Below, piece after piece: positions 22,420 to 35,336 of a stretch of DNA of 64,000 nucleotides. The notes beneath the pieces were generated by a model, which was not told the DNA's origin, did not search any database, and was given only the letters and a program-made list of their open reading frames with translations. The position numbers were made by a program, and so were the translations under genes. This stretch comes from Neolentinus lepideus HHB14362 ss-1 (taxonomy: Eukaryota > Basidiomycota > Agaricomycetes > Gloeophyllales > Gloeophyllaceae). The stretch covers positions 133,981-197,980 of the forward strand of contig KV425568.1 of NCBI GenBank assembly GCA_001632425.1, read 5' to 3'. The first letter of the stretch is position 1. Every line of letters begins with the position of its first letter.

Positions 22420-24683
22420 ATGACGATTTCCGTGCTTCACCAGATGACGCCGGTGCAGTTGGGCGCGCTAGCGATATGCGCGGCGCTGTTTTTTGTGACA
22501 GTGTACACGAAGGTGAAGAATCTGATGCAGTCTAGTGGCCATGGGCTGCTTCCTCCAGGTCCACCGGGCCACTGGCTGTACGGCAACACAATGCCTAAAC
22601 TCCAGTAAGTAATTTCGCAGCTCAATATCGATATCAGTACCTGACTATGTTGTGATCATAGCGCACATCGCAAGTTTGAGGAATGGACAAGAGAATATGG
22701 GTCGTTATTCACCCTAAGACAAGGCAAGAAGATTATAATCGTTGTCGGCCGGTATCAAGTACGCCTAAAGCAACCTTTCAGTGATGAATGACACACTTAA
22801 TACCAACTAGGCCGCAGTGGACATCTTGGAGAAGGAGGGCGCGAACACTGTCGACCGTCCGCTATCCATATCGGCAGGAGAAACGCTATCGGGCGGAATG
22901 AGGACGCTTCTTGTTCCAGCTGGAGAGCGCCTCAAGAAACTGCGAAGGTCAGCCAGTGAGCTTGGGATACGAAGCTGGTGCTGAAATCGAGAAAATCTGC
23001 AGAGCACTTCACTCGCAACTCCAGCCCAAAGTGGTCGAGACGTACGAGCCGATCCAAATGGCTAACGCCAAGAACGTCATTCTAGATATCCTCGACAACC
23101 CGTCTGAGCATCAAGTGCATGCTAAAAGGTATTTCATATCTACTAGTACCCAGTGTATGTTCATATCAGATTAGATACGCGGCTTCGGTCATTATGTCCT
23201 TGACGTATGGCAAAACTACGTCAACATCTTATTCCGATCCGGTAGTCCAGGAAGTTAACAAGTGTTTGACACGATTGGGAGTTACCCTGCAACCCGGGAA
23301 GTGGTTGGTGGATGCTTTCCCGATTTTACGGTAGGAAGCCTGCACATCGTGGTACCAATGGTCGTCTCATAGTCCTCGGGCCAGATACGTTCCGGGATAT
23401 CTGAAGACGCTGCAGGAGTGGCACCAGGAAGAGTTGGCGCTATTTAGAAGCCAAGTCGAAGCAGTCCGGAAGCAGATTGTGCGTGCGTTTTGAAGGTGCC
23501 GAACAGCCCCGAGTACATTAATAATCCTATTTGGTTACAGGAGTCTGGACAGGCCCGTCCTTCGTTCGCTAAATACCTCCTCGAGCGCCAGGCCGACTTT
23601 GATCTGACGGATAATGAACTGGCGTATCTGGCAGGGTCTATGTTCGGTGCTGGGTCGGACACGGTTAGTCTCATCAAACCTTCTTACAACGAGATCTCAT
23701 AGCGCTCTGTGTCCATCGTGCCAGAGTGCCTCGGCCATAAGCGTTGCGATCATGGCCGCTGCCACGCACCCCGAGGCACAAGCGAAGGTGCAAGAGGAGC
23801 TCGACAGCGTCGTGGGCTCAGATCGGTGTAAGTCTCCTTGGTTCCCACTGTACCTCGAGTCCTGAGTGACATAATGATGGACAGTGCCAAATTTCGGAGA
23901 CATGGATATGCTCCCTCACACTATGGCCTTCGTCCTGGAAACTTTTAGGTGGAGGCCTGTCAGTGCAGGAGGTTAGTAACCTTCAACACATCCTAATCAT
24001 TGGCTCAAGAGTTGGACTTGTGACCAGGGTTCATGCACAAGGTGACGAAAGATATCTTCTGGGTATGCATGTAATTTTGTACCTGGGTTCTTTGAAGTCT
24101 CACGTGACATGACTAGAGAAATTACTGCATTCCTGAAGGCGCTACAATTGTCGGGAACCACTGGTACGGAGAACTCTCTTCACTCTTTTCGGCTGAGCTA
24201 TTTCCCGATCCCTCAATACTCTCACTGCAGGTCTATCGCACGAGATCCTGTTGTCTATCCAGACCCGGAATCGTTCAAACCGCACCGTTGGATGGACGAG
24301 GATGGCAGAGTCCGAGAGGATATGAGATATTTTAACTTTGGTTTCGGCCGACGGTAAGTGTCTCTTAGGAAAAATCTCGTATCTACTCTTTGATCGCTCA
24401 CTCGGGCTTCGCAGGGTGTGCCCCGGGCAACATGTTGCCCTTCGGTGAGTCCATCGCACCCCATATAGTATGGTTGGTATCCTTATGTCACGGCCATCAC
24501 AGATCAGTGTTCATTAACACCGCTTTGGTTTTGTGGGCGTTCAAAGTACTGGAAGATCCTTCCATGCGTATCGATACGTTAGCCTTCACGGACACAGCGA
24601 ATACGCATCCAATGCCGTTTAACGTGAAGTTTGTACCTCGCACACAGAAGCTGAAGGAGCTTGTCGAAGAGCATGTCGAATGA
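22420..24683 (+). CDS. cytochrome P450 monooxygenase, copy 1
   Basis: Fourteen exons from 22420 to 24683 (1,524 nt, 507 aa), all joins canonical and in frame. The N-terminus is a hydrophobic ER anchor (LGALAICAALFFVTVYT) followed by the proline hinge LLPPGPPGHWLYGN. Later come the I-helix GAGSDT, the K-helix ETFR, PESFKPHRWMDEDG, and the heme loop FGFGRRVCPG with the ligand Cys at about residue 440. It is a class II, ER-bound P450 using a reductase partner; the substrate is unknown. It is close in sequence and identical in exon layout to the next gene, so the two arose by tandem duplication. The chosen ATG gives the shortest protein with a complete anchor; two upstream in-frame ATGs exist (22285, 22369). 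Confidence 0.9.
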
Positions 24684-25163
24684 TGTGGATGGCGTATATT
24701 CAGCTATGTACGAATGTACGATAGGGGTCCTGTGGGTCCGTTCCTTACTATACGTGGGCTAGTCAGATGCTTATATTTACTCTGCTCTAGCGCTGATCCA
24801 GAGCTCGCCGTATTGGTGTTTTGACGTTTGTCGCATTCTTGACAATTGAATTTTTGCATCTTATCTCCCTCACCCGGTCCTATAAGGAATAATTTGCAGT
24901 CTAGGAGCTTGTCTAGTCCCGAGATAAGGTCTTAGATCGCGATGCTACATGAAGGATATGTGGTGACCTACGGCAAATTCGAAGCTCGTCTTCATTTACT
25001 GACCAATTACTTTTCTCATTTGGACCGTGCCCGAGTCCCTTGATCCAGGATCATTGATTCGTTCCACCACAACAATTGCTTCGACTACGTTGTTATATAA
25101 GTATGTTTGCTGAAGTGTGTAAGGTGAACCAGTCGCACAGACAGACTCTTTCTGGACCTGATT
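24684..25163. promoter_or_regulatory. intergenic between the tandem P450 genes
   Basis: About 480 bp with no gene. It probably holds the terminator of copy 1 and the promoter of copy 2. Confidence 0.35.
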
Positions 25164-27449
25164 ATGTCCATCTTGCTGTCCGTTTCAGCTTTGTTCTTAG
25201 CACCCTCGCAATGCCTCCTTCTCGTCACTCTAATCGCCATAAGCATCTGTGTAAGAAGGCTCCTGGACTCGGCTTGCGGCAAGCCTCTCCCGCCGGGCCC
25301 TACTGGGAATTGGTTACTAGGAAATGCTCTACCGCGATACTTGTATGTCTCGCATTGTTGTTTGGTGCTCTTTTATGGTGGACCAGCAGCAATCAACGCT
25401 CCTGACGTCGTTTCTAGCGCTCACCGACAATTCGATGAATGGACTCGTCAATACGGCCCTATTTTCACATTAAGACAAGGACGAAACATCACGATTGTAA
25501 TTGGGCGCTACCAGGTAGTTGTTCAGCGAAGAAGTCCATTGTTACTTGCTAATTTTCTTAGGCTGCGGTTGATATCTTGGAGAAACAAGGTGCCGCTACC
25601 GCTGACAGACCCCGTCACGTCTCCGCCAATGAGATTCTTTCGGACGGTCTTAGACCAGCCTTGACTCGCGCTGGCGAGCGACTGAATAAGATTCGCAGGT
25701 TCGATTTGTAAGAGCTTCGTCGTTCTGTGCGTCTGATTGCTCTCTCGGCTTCAACAGGGTGTACCATGTGTTTCTTCAACCGAAAGCCATTCCGGCATTG
25801 GCACCTGTTCAAATGAAAGCTGCTAAAAGTGTGATTCTAGATCTTCTAGACAACCCAAAGCAGCATAAGTCACATATGGAACGGTATGTCCCAGCTACAA
25901 GATATTCACTCAATAGCGGAGCCACTTACAGATTGCCGTCCACTCAACAGCTATGCCGCATCCGTAGCAATGACAATGACATATGGCAAAACTACCCCGA
26001 CATCGTATTCTGATCCCGCTGTGAGACAGGTGCTAAAGTGCCTTCATCGTTCAGCGACGTTGATAAAACCCGGCGGTCATCCTGTGGACTCGTACCCACT
26101 GCTGAGGTTGGTCGACCGCGTACCCACCACACGTCTCACTAACCATTGACATGCATCAGATTTATTCCAGGATACCTGCGGACAATTAGGAAATGGAGAG
26201 ACGAAGAGAGGGCATTATATTTGACTCAACTTGACACCGTCCGAAAACAGATGGTACGAGAATAGTTGACGTTGGACGTGAACGTGTTTCGAGGAGCATC
26301 ATCTTCTATTTTCCAGGAGACTCACGAGGCACAGCCGTGCCTAGCTAAATTCCTGCTGGAACGTCAGGAAGAATTTTCCTTCGACGAGATTGACTTGGCG
26401 TACATCACCGGGGTGTTGTTCGGCGCCGCCTCCGACACAGCTGGGTTCTCTTTACTTTAATCACAGACTTGCGCGCTGATTGCATCTTCTCCCTATCAGA
26501 CTTCCTCAGCATTGAGTATCAGCATAATGACTGCTGCCACCAATCCTTCGGCTCAGGAAATCGTCCGGCAAGAACTTGACCAGGTCATTGGACCCGAACG
26601 GCGTAGGAGACATTCCTTATCTAGACGCGAGTCAACATGACTTCTTTATCGAGCAGTACCAACCTTCAATGACATGGACATACTCCCACAGACCCTGGCA
26701 TTTGTTCTGGAGACTTTCAGGTGGAGACCTGTCTCGGCTGGCGGTATGGCCCGTGCTCTCCTGAGAATATTCTTTACCGAGTCGATGTTAAGGTTTTGCC
26801 CATCGTGCGACAGAGGACATATTCTGGGTAACAGAGCTTGAAGCCTAAGTTGTAATGATGATCCTCTGACGCTAGTTTGTGGTCTTACAGAATCAGTATT
26901 GCATTCCCGCTGGTTCGGTTGTAATCGGTAACCATTGGTCCGTCAAATTACACTACAGCCTACAGCAGAATGGGCCTTTAATGCTTTGAAAAGGTCAATC
27001 GGCCGTGACCCAGAGGTATTTCCCGAACCTGATACTTTCAAGCCTCAACGGTGGCTCGACGATGAAGGCCGCATACGCCGCGATGTTAAGACGGTCACTT
27101 TTGGGTTCGGACGACGGTCAGTCATATCTAAACGCCTCTGCAGATGAGTTCTGACTTATCTTACTCTCTACAGAGTGTGCTCAGGTCGCCATGTTGCTGA
27201 ACGGTACGAGCGTCATCGTGGTCATAGGTCTCCGTATAAGGATCGTTACTGATGTAACTGTCACCCAGTTCTGTCTTCATCAACACAGCTCTCATACTGT
27301 GGGCCTTCAAGGTAGTTGAAAACCCTTCGAAGCCAATCGACGTCATGGCATTCACGGACACCGCCAATGTTCATCCTCTCGCGTTCCATGTTGACTTTGT
27401 GCCGCGTGTGCCAAATTTGCGTGAAGTAGTTGAGAATCATGTCGTGTGA
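25164..27449 (+). CDS. cytochrome P450 monooxygenase, copy 2 (one GC-donor intron)
   Basis: Fourteen exons from 25164 to 27449 (1,518 nt, 505 aa). Exons 2-14 have exactly the same lengths and phases as in copy 1 (97, 137, 126, 156, 94, 123, 103, 87, 35, 47, 123, 30, 181 nt). Features: an N-terminal anchor, KPLPPGPTGNWLLGN, I-helix GAASDT, ETFR, the heme loop FGFGRRVCSG (Cys about 438), and the end ENHVV. The one oddity is intron 7, 26440-26499: it begins GC (GCTGGG), where copy 1 has GTTAGT. A GC-AG intron would keep the frame, but this donor is weak, and reading through gives a stop within six codons. The gene is therefore either functional with inefficient splicing or newly disabled. Confidence 0.82.
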
Positions 27450-28199
27450 GAGCAGTAGCCGACTGCGCTAATAACGTAGACCAATGGCTGGATGCGCCGC
27501 ATGACGGGTTAGGATTGGCATGGCGTGGCTGTTAACGAATCAACGGCATTTTCCAGCTATTTTAGTCGGCTATGATATGAATGTCTGGAACATAATATTG
27601 GTATTCCGCGCCAAGGCATCCAATTATTCACCATCCATGCAGGTCCCAGCGAACTCCCAAGCCGCCCAAACGGGTTTGTCACTACTTCTCTTTGCGACGC
27701 CGGTGTTTCTTGGGGCGATCGTCCGTCCTGTTGGATGCCTCGCCAGTATCTCTTGCATATGGCGATCCTAAACGCTGGAACCGCGTGTCCTATAATGGCA
27801 CGGTGCCGGGTTCCTTTGCTGTCGTCCCACGCTCAAGGACCATAATGTCCGAACGCTGACTCGCAGGCCGGGCAACGGTGCCAAAGTTGGGCGTACTACT
27901 ATCATTCAGGTCGTCGGGCTAGTGCTGGAAGTCGTCGCGGCGCAAGGAGGGTAGGGCGTTCGATGACTTGCCAATGGTCAATTTACTAGAACCAGCAGGG
28001 TACTTGGAATTGACGTCGAGGATCGAATTGGGCCTGATGGTGTAGGCATTCGCAACTGATGGAGAGCTGGTGCCTCGAAAAGGAAGCTTATATGCGCCCG
28101 AACGCCTCTAGCACCGGATCCTTCTTTCGCGGGCTAGGCACGAGTCACTTGCCACAGCTGGTCAGCACGACCACGATGAAGTCTTTCATTTGATATGAT
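27450..28199. other. intergenic, no clear gene
   Basis: 750 bp after the second P450. A short open frame at 27520-27771 (+) has no motif. C-terminal exons of the membrane-protein remnant (-) might lie here, but I could not join them. Confidence 0.3.
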
Positions 28200-28985
28200 C
28201 ACGTACAGAGTAGATCGGGAGCCATCTGATATCGTTCCTCCAGCGCGCGGGTCTTTCGCATGAAGAAGAATGCCAGCAGTGCGATAGCGCAAAGTGGCAC
28301 AAACGCGGCTATCACAATCCGGCTATAATGGCGGTTAGAAATTCCGACGTACTCGCGCTATGAGTGGGCGCGCCGGCTGTTGTATAATATTAAACGTAGT
28401 CCACGAAGGGTTCGGACTAGTCGTTGTCAGACATTGTAGGATTATGCTCGCTGTATGGAAGATGTGGCGAAGAAACGTAAGGTTGAGACGATCGGTTTGT
28501 GTGACGCTGAATTGACTCGCTGTGCTATTGTCCAGCACGAATGTTACGTTGATTCCATATGGCGCGATGGCTCCAAGAACCAACCCAGACGCCTGGAGCC
28601 CAGGGAGGTGGGATGAGCCGTAGTAGTACATGTGCAAAATGTCGGGTAAGAAACCCACCGGTGAACGAGAATGACATCTTACTAGTGTTGGAGGTGATAT
28701 AATAAGTCGTACCCATGTAGGTGTTGAGATCGCTGCCTAGCGTTCAGTTTCCGAAGTAGTGCAGCTGCAAGGAAGTATCATCGAGATGGACTTGGGATAT
28801 GGGTGAGGACAGAGATGGGAGTTACGAGACCAGGGAAGCATGCATCCGGGACAACGATGGGACGTATTGAGTGAGTCTTCTTGCCTTGCGGTCAACTTTA
28901 CTCCAGCAGCTGAGTCACTACACACAATTACGGGACCTCGTCCGTACGATGTTGTAAAAGCAGCGTCGTTAGTAGACGATGACAA
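28200..28985 (-). pseudogene. probable remnant of a single-pass membrane protein
   Basis: On the minus strand there are pieces typical of a large agaricomycete family with an extracellular beta-sandwich and one membrane helix: MGTTYYITSNTSKMSFSFTG, ASGLVLGAIAPYGINVTFVLDN, and a membrane segment IVIAAFVPLCAIALLAFFFM followed by basic MRKTRALEER. I could not link these into one open frame. An early stop falls where the first domain should start, so it is likely degraded or has unusual splicing. No function is assigned. Confidence 0.35.
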
Positions 28986-29513
28986 CACTCAGAACAGGAG
29001 ACGCCGCTAAATGTGCGATTAAATCATGGAGGTCAGTTCTTGAGAATGACACAGCAGCTCGGCCGCAGGTGTATCTGATGATTCTTTAGGCCAGTAGAGT
29101 TATAGCTGTGTCTGGAACTAATTAGGGATATTCAGGGAGCTTTAGCATGTGCACTGTTGTTGATATTTCTCCCGCCTGCACCGTGCATGATGATGTCGGT
29201 GAATCAATGAAACACAACTCAACTGCTAGGAAGAAGTTGATTAAGTCAATATGGGCGACGTGAGCCTGCCTAGGGCGTGCAGGTAAATATCATATATCCT
29301 AGAAACACCGGATGATACTTAAGCTTACAAACGACTTTTGTCTCCTTCATTGTATTGTTTCAGTTCCGAATAAATCGAACGATGAAGACCGCACGAAAGA
29401 AGGCGACAAGTCGCAATCCGTATATTTATGTGCTATACCCCAGAGCTCCTACGTATACCCTATCAGACTGGACGGTTACAGATAATAGTATGGACAACCA
29501 ATAATCGGCAAGA
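28986..29513. other. intergenic, nothing recognised
   Basis: About 530 bp of AT-richer sequence with no gene. It lies beyond the 3' end of the WW-domain gene. Confidence 0.35.
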
Positions 29514-30405
29514 TCAGGTGCGCAACCAAGCCGTTTTGGCGATCTTCTTGAGCCGTTTCTGTTCTTTCCACCGATCCTGCATTCAGTAAGGCCAGGTCAG
29601 CAATCCACACGTACCCAGTTCCCATTTCCTATCTCAATCCTCCAGCAGAAGAACAGATCTTAAGTGGCACACTCACCAAGTCTTTCTTCGTAGGCTTCTT
29701 CCTCTTTTTCCCTTCCCTTTCCTCCTCCTCTTTCTGCAACGCCACCTGCCGCTCCCACTCCGCCGTATCAAAGTACACTTCACTCATCCGCTTCATTCGT
29801 TCGTACTCGCTCAGGTGGCCAGGGTCGCGGGCGTCAGCCTTCGTGAAGGCGCCCGTCCGGGAGTTGAACTTGGCGGTGAACTCAAATGGCGCGGGGCCAG
29901 ATCCGGCACCAGTTGCATGGGCTAGGGAGGGATCGAGGTACGCTAGGGACGGGTCGATGCCCTGCGCCTGCGCCGCAGCCTGCATTGCGTAGAGCTGCGC
30001 GACAGCGGGGCTGGCACCAGGGCCGGAAGAGGTCGAAGAACCAGCTTGGGGCTCTGGGGATGCAGATGGATTGGAGGAGGAAGCTGATGCCTGAGAGGTT
30101 GCATCTGTAGGTTGCAGCGGGTTCTGCCAGGTCGTCTCATTCGTACGAGCATTATAGAAATAGTAAGCGTTGTGCTGGGGAGAGTAGATAGCTTGCCAGT
30201 CATGAGTATCAGGAGCCGTCATCGTCGCAGTTGAGGGCGTGTCATCGCCGTTCTTAACGGGAGCACCGTCGACCTTTGAGGACGTCGACGCCTCCGCTTC
30301 TGCCGTCTCAGCCTTGTCGACAGTCTCTGGAGATTTACTGTCGACCTTCGGCGAAGGAGAGACAGAGCGACTCTTGCTGACACTCGAAGCTGGGCTAGTA
30401 GACAT
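29514..30405 (-). CDS. WW-domain protein
   Basis: Two exons, 30405-29677 and 29576-29514, with a 100-bp intron (792 nt, 263 aa). After a Ser/Thr-rich N-terminus the protein has one WW domain, WQAIYSPQHNAYYFYNARTN...TTWQNP, with both signature Trp and the Tyr-Tyr pair. An Ala/Gln/Ser-rich linker follows, then a charged C-terminal part (FNSRTGAFTKADARDPGHLS, SEYERMKRMSEVYFD) ending in KKRKKPTKKDL and the small last exon DRWKEQKRLKKIAKTAWLRT. WW domains bind proline-rich ligands; the basic tail suggests a nuclear protein, possibly linked to RNA processing (inference). An upstream in-frame ATG at 30552 would add 49 residues; I prefer 30405. Confidence 0.8.
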
Positions 30406-31626
30406 CGCCGTCGTCGTCGTGACCAGCGAGCGAATGAGCGCGAACGAGCCCGAAGCAGGCGTTGTTTGGTCGCCTTTGGTGCAGCCGTATATTCCCAGGA
30501 ACCGAAAGTCATTACCCGGTAAGGAGCGCAGGGTACTCGATAAGGCGTGCATTCACCTCTGCCATCGTGTTTGCCTGGGCTTGATTTCAGACCAGCCTAC
30601 CTTCATGTAATCTTCAATAAAGGGGCAGGTAGCGTCTCTTTCCGTTTGACCTTCCACATCATGCATCTGTAAATTGTCTATGCCTAGAGCGCCAGATGCT
30701 TGCAACCTTTTGGTTTAACTCAACTCAACTGAGATCGGGACAATTGGTCCTTGTTTCAATCTTCCTGGGCAAACTTCACGAAATTGTGTTCCAGGTGAAA
30801 GTGAGTGTCCACTTGCACTCAACATTATCCCTCTGCAGTCCAGTTCACCTTCGGATGGCGGGCTGTCAGCCTGTAATACAGCACCTGACACAATAGTCCT
30901 GCTCAGCGTTGATTGGGAATACATGAAGCCAAGACATGATAATATTATCAGCGATTTGTAGGCGATAGGGAGCGCGGATGCATTCGATGGAGTGTCCGCT
31001 GCTGCAATATGCAGCCTCGTGAACGACACCGACAAACATTTCTCCGTTCTAGTATGCACTGTCCTGTCCAATCCAAGGACGCCGATATCACCTGTATAAT
31101 CGACGCCTGCAGGGTGCAGCGCTCTCACCAATTGGTCTAGCTCTGTCTCTCGTCTCGTCCGCCACCCTCGGTGTCAATACACACACTTTCCGACAACACA
31201 CAGTACTGAGCTACCACAGTCAACCAAGAGCGAGTTGGGGAACCGCCGGTTCTTTCCTCGTATTCCTACCGTGTGATGAAAACCTGTTCCTTCCGTCGAC
31301 GGCTACATGTTTAGCATACACTGTTAAACTAGCCGCTGCCTGACTTACTACAATGGGGCCTGTTAGGATCCCCCATGATCTCTTAACGTGTCTGACCTGA
31401 CGCTTTGTCTGGCTTTGTCGGAAACGTCGAGACGAGAAACGATCGGCGATTACAATAAGAGGCAGATTCTTACGCTGGCATGAACAGCACCGTGACGTCG
31501 CCGCCAGGGGTGTGAGAAGTAGCTAGAGTATCAGAATGGAAAAGGCGAGGCAGGTGCAAGGCTGGCACTGAATATTGAACTGACAAGCCAAAGCAGAGCG
31601 AAATACTAAGCAGACCCCTAGTACGA
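30406..31626. other. 1.2-kb intergenic region, no gene recognised
   Basis: No convincing coding exon. It would contain the promoter of the WW gene and the 3' region of NOP53. Confidence 0.35.
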
Positions 31627-33296
31627 CTACTCGAATCGCTTCCACGCATGTTTCTCGTATTCTTTGATCTTCGTTTTCCGCCTCCTAGGTCTGTAAACCC
31701 ATATTCAGTCGGCAGAGTAGGAGAGAAGGGATAAAATACACACAAGACAGGCTGTCGCGGTTCAATCAACGCACGATGTTGCAAGCTCAGGAAACGATCC
31801 CGGAACAGATTACCCTCGGGCTACAAACCATCCCGAAATTCCCAGTCATTTCACATTCCAGAACGCGACCGCAAGATTCTGACTGACCTTCAATCCCCTT
31901 AAGCTCTCCGAGAGGTCCTCCCCAAGCTGCACGTCTACTTCGCATTCCTGGACCTTGTACTTCCCAACCTTTTGTCCCACCAGGCCCTTCCGAAGCTTAT
32001 CCTGTATCGCGAGCTCCCGTTCCGCGCGGGCCCGTTCGGAGGCCGATAGCGATTTGTTGACAAGCGAGCGGAGGGACTTCACAGACGTAACGGATGTGAG
32101 GAGGCGTTTGCGTGCGGCCTTCTCTGCGAGGGCTTGTTTCTGTGCATATACGTATTTGGTAAAAGGACGAATGAACGATTAGAGAAACGCACCTCTTTCC
32201 GTAGCCTCTCGGCCTTCTTCCTTTCCTTTTTTGTTTTTCTCTGGGAAGATTTCTTCGTCACAATACCTTCCTCACTGTGCTCCTCTTCGACAGCCTCCCC
32301 ATCGCCGACACTCATGCCCGAAGGGACGCCCTCCTGCTGTTCCTGAGAAGCAAATTTCTTCGCCAGATCCACCTTCTCTTGCCACACCTTCAGCTTCTCC
32401 GCCTCCTTGGTGCGCTTTTCTTCGATCTGGGTAGCGGAGAGTAGAAGCTCTTGGTACGCTTGCGCGGGAGGGTTATACGAGGAACCAACATGCGGCTCAG
32501 AAATAGCGGGAATCTGTATCACAGAGCGCAGGGGATGAGGCTTGGCGGACTTGACCTGCTTCTTCTGCACATGCTCTAAGCCGTCCTTCACCTCTGCCTC
32601 GGTCTCTGATTCCTTCCCAGATGACCATATATCGTATCCGCCGCTCTTCTTCGCCGCTTCGCCGACTTCCAGCAGAGCGCTCCCGTTCCCAGTCTCCGTC
32701 TCGTCGATATAACTGTTCAGTGGCCCACGGCGGGCACGCTTTCCCATGCGCAGCAAGCGCTCCTTCTCTTCTTGTGTAAGTTTGCGCTTGCCGGAAGCTG
32801 AACTGGAGACGCGAGAAAAGACTGCTGGAACAGCGGTGCGCTGACTAAGTATTTTTGTGGAGGTAAGGGCTGCTTTGGAGTATTTCGGTAGCGTCTTGCG
32901 TACTATAGTGAAGTGTAGATATGAGATTCTCAGACACAGTTTATCAGATATAAAATGGCAGGCAGACCTTGCTCATCGCCCCTTACATCGACCAAGAAGA
33001 GGTCTTCATCTTTCTTCTTTTGCAAAGCCGATCTTTGGGGTTAGGTAATGGTGTTCATGCAGGTGTTGACAAAATATATCAGATGTGTAAGCTTACCCAG
33101 TCACCCTCTCTTCTACCCTCAGTCCCTCTAGCCCCTCTTCTACCCCTTCAATGTCGACGTTCTTCCTCCACGCCTTCTTCCCCTTTCGACTCCCTTGCTT
33201 CAACTGAGACGGTGCCCCGACTGAAGATTTAGTCTTTTTGATTTTAGCCTTTAATTTCATAGCTGATGGCGCATTCAAACTCGTTGCTGTTGCCAT
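31627..33296 (-). CDS. nop53: ribosome biogenesis protein NOP53
   Basis: Six exons: 33296-33097, 33032-32968, 32902-32193, 32139-31888, 31814-31744, 31690-31627 (1,362 nt, 453 aa). The order of family landmarks is clear: KKAWRKNVDIEGVEEGLE near the N-terminus, then LFLVDVRGDE, SYNPPAQAYQELLLSA with its downstream KLKVWQEK, a basic KKERKKAERLRKE coiled coil, LGEDLSESLRGLK, GNLFRDRFLSLQHRALIEPR, and the C-terminal RRRKTKIKEYEKHAWKRFE. NOP53 binds pre-60S particles and brings the exosome helicase Mtr4 for 5.8S/ITS2 processing in the nucleolus. It is head to head with the LYR-type gene, start codons 166 bp apart. Confidence 0.92.
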
Positions 33297-33462
33297 TGCT
33301 CGGCCTAGGGTAGTTCAGCAGCGTATGGCAGCGGAAGAAATCATGCAAGAAACTGTGATTGCCTATTTGGGGTACATTGCAAATACGGTGGCTGTCACGA
33401 CAGTGTCACAATATTGAAGCCTCCTCTTGCAGTTTGTTCAGAATATTAGAATGTGGTATTGA
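33297..33462. promoter_or_regulatory. short bidirectional promoter NOP53 / LYR-type gene
   Basis: 166 bp between two divergent start codons, so both genes must share control sequences here. No specific motif is assigned. Confidence 0.55.
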
Positions 33463-34867
33463 ATGTCTCTTTCTCTGGTAACGGTACAGCGCCGCGCCCT
33501 CTTGTCTTCAGCTTTCTCAGAGCTAAAACGAGTGCGACCGCGTGTACCGTTCTGGGAACTCGGGGCGCATCGTATACCGACTTTATGGACTCTTTACCGC
33601 GGACTATTGAAGCAGGCACCAAACGAACACGTACGAGTCCTCAGAAATCTGCATGTCTTCTTATATTTGAACTCAGTTAAGATTAGGTTTCGCATAAAGT
33701 GTCTTTTCAGAAACAATCAAAGCCTAACCAGTCCGAAAGCAGCGAAAGAGCAACTTGTGAAGGGTCATCGAGTGCGTATGAAGTGGCATGCGTTTTCAAC
33801 TGACGCTGAAGCTATTGCATAGTGGCTGGACATCTTTTGCAGAGCTAACGAAGGAGATGAAAGACTACAGCTAGTCCTTGATCGGTACACTAGACTCGTT
33901 GCCATCCGAAGAGAAAAGCAACGCTGGCGGAAGCTTATTACCGATGCCATGGTCAGCCATCTCGCAGTATACCCACTACTATCTTAATCTTGCATTGCAG
34001 AAATACCAAGAACAGTTACGCAACCGTCCCATCATGACCGGTTCCTTCATCCGTCCTTCGCACTATAATAAGCCGCTCCCTCGACTCAAACCTCAACCCA
34101 TCCACATAACGGGTATGATTGTCCGGAGGAAACACGCACGCTTCATGAGAACAGAAAAGGTCGCTGTATATAGTGATTACAGGCGCCTGCTGAAAGAGGA
34201 AGAGATGTTTGAGAAGATTCTGGAGAAGGAAGTTCAACGATACGGAGAACACTTTGAACCTATCTTCAAACATCATATGAACGAATGGAGTGCGTCTCTG
34301 TTTGGCGGTCCTCGCTGTACGCTTACTGAGGTCATTTCTGGCAGGACAACCTATTGTCGACGCCCTTGCTTCTCTCAGCCAGTCCTTCCAGTTGGATACG
34401 AAGCGTGAGACGGCGCCTTACCCTCCTGAGCTGGTTGAAATGGTGCGCGACGCGCGGCGAGAGAAGATTGCTAATAAGACCAAAGAGCGCGAACGCGAGC
34501 GACGTGGGGAGGTCCTCGCATGCACTCTGCGCAGGATGAATAAGGGTCCACCGGCGCACGTGGCTTATAAAATGACCGATGAGGAGAAGAGGATGGATCG
34601 GATATCAAGAAGTCCTAGCGAGGTGGGGTACGTAGCTGTCGTCAAGAAGAAGCTGGGGTTTAAGTTGCGCAAACCAGATGCGTGGAAGGTCGAAATCGGG
34701 AAAGATGAGGATCAGGAGAAGTTGCATAAGGTGGCTTTGGAGATTGAAGAGGAGAATAGGCGCAGGAGATCTTTACGACTGCGCGACTGGTACGTTCCCT
34801 TTCTTCCTGTCCGGCGAAGCGTTCTGACACTTCGTTTTGAGCAAGTTGGGACAAGGAGGAGGGGTGA
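33463..34867 (+). CDS. LYR-motif (complex I LYR-like) mitochondrial protein, extended
   Basis: Five exons: 33463-33771, 33823-33951, 34001-34289, 34345-34789, 34846-34867 (1,194 nt, 397 aa). The N-terminus is basic and hydrophobic (VTVQRRALLSSAFSELKRVR), like a mitochondrial presequence. It is followed by an L-Y-R tripeptide in TLWTLYRGLLKQA and by RFRIKCLFRNNQ...KEQLVKGHR, the pattern of the complex1_LYR fold. LYR proteins bind acyl carrier protein and help assemble respiratory or ribosomal complexes. The remaining ~250 residues are basic and helical (PLPRLKPQPIHITGMIVRRK, RREKIANKTKERERERRGE) and I do not recognise a second domain. A small intron near 33635-33680 is possible but not needed to keep the frame. 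Confidence 0.72.
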
Positions 34868-35336
34868 TCAATTCTTAGCTGCTCGGTTCGTTCGTTGCAC
34901 CTTGGGATTTGGAACCCCGATGGATCCTATCGAACAGTGCTTGCAACAACCAAAACTTCGCGATGATACACCTGGCGCCGCTTGATACAACGGCTCTTCA
35001 AATGCTGAAGTAGAATTCAAACCCCGACTCAATCTGGCAGCGCACGCACGCACGAATACAAGCGAACAGGGTTCTCTCAATTAATCGGCCGGTCATTTGC
35101 TGCAACTTTGTCAATTGCTCCGTCTTTGTGCAACGAACGAATGGAACAGTTAAAGATCGAGCACCCCTAGTAAGCAATCTAGTGATCTTTCCGTCCGGCG
35201 TTGTGAATAGAGCACGGAAATTTTATAAATAGTAGCACAGCGCAAGCCGAATGAAAGAAAACCCCTAACATTGGTCACTAAAGCCAAATGATGCAAAATT
35301 GCTATCGAGTCCCCGAACCGTCCGCGCCGCCCTCAT
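34868..35336. other. convergent intergenic region
   Basis: 470 bp between the ends of the LYR-type gene (+) and the monooxygenase (-). No gene; probably two 3' untranslated regions. Confidence 0.4.

Noticed and set aside
22420..27449. P450 pair as part of a secondary-metabolite cluster
   Set aside because: No synthase, terpene cyclase or other tailoring gene is seen within the window; tandem duplication explains the pair.
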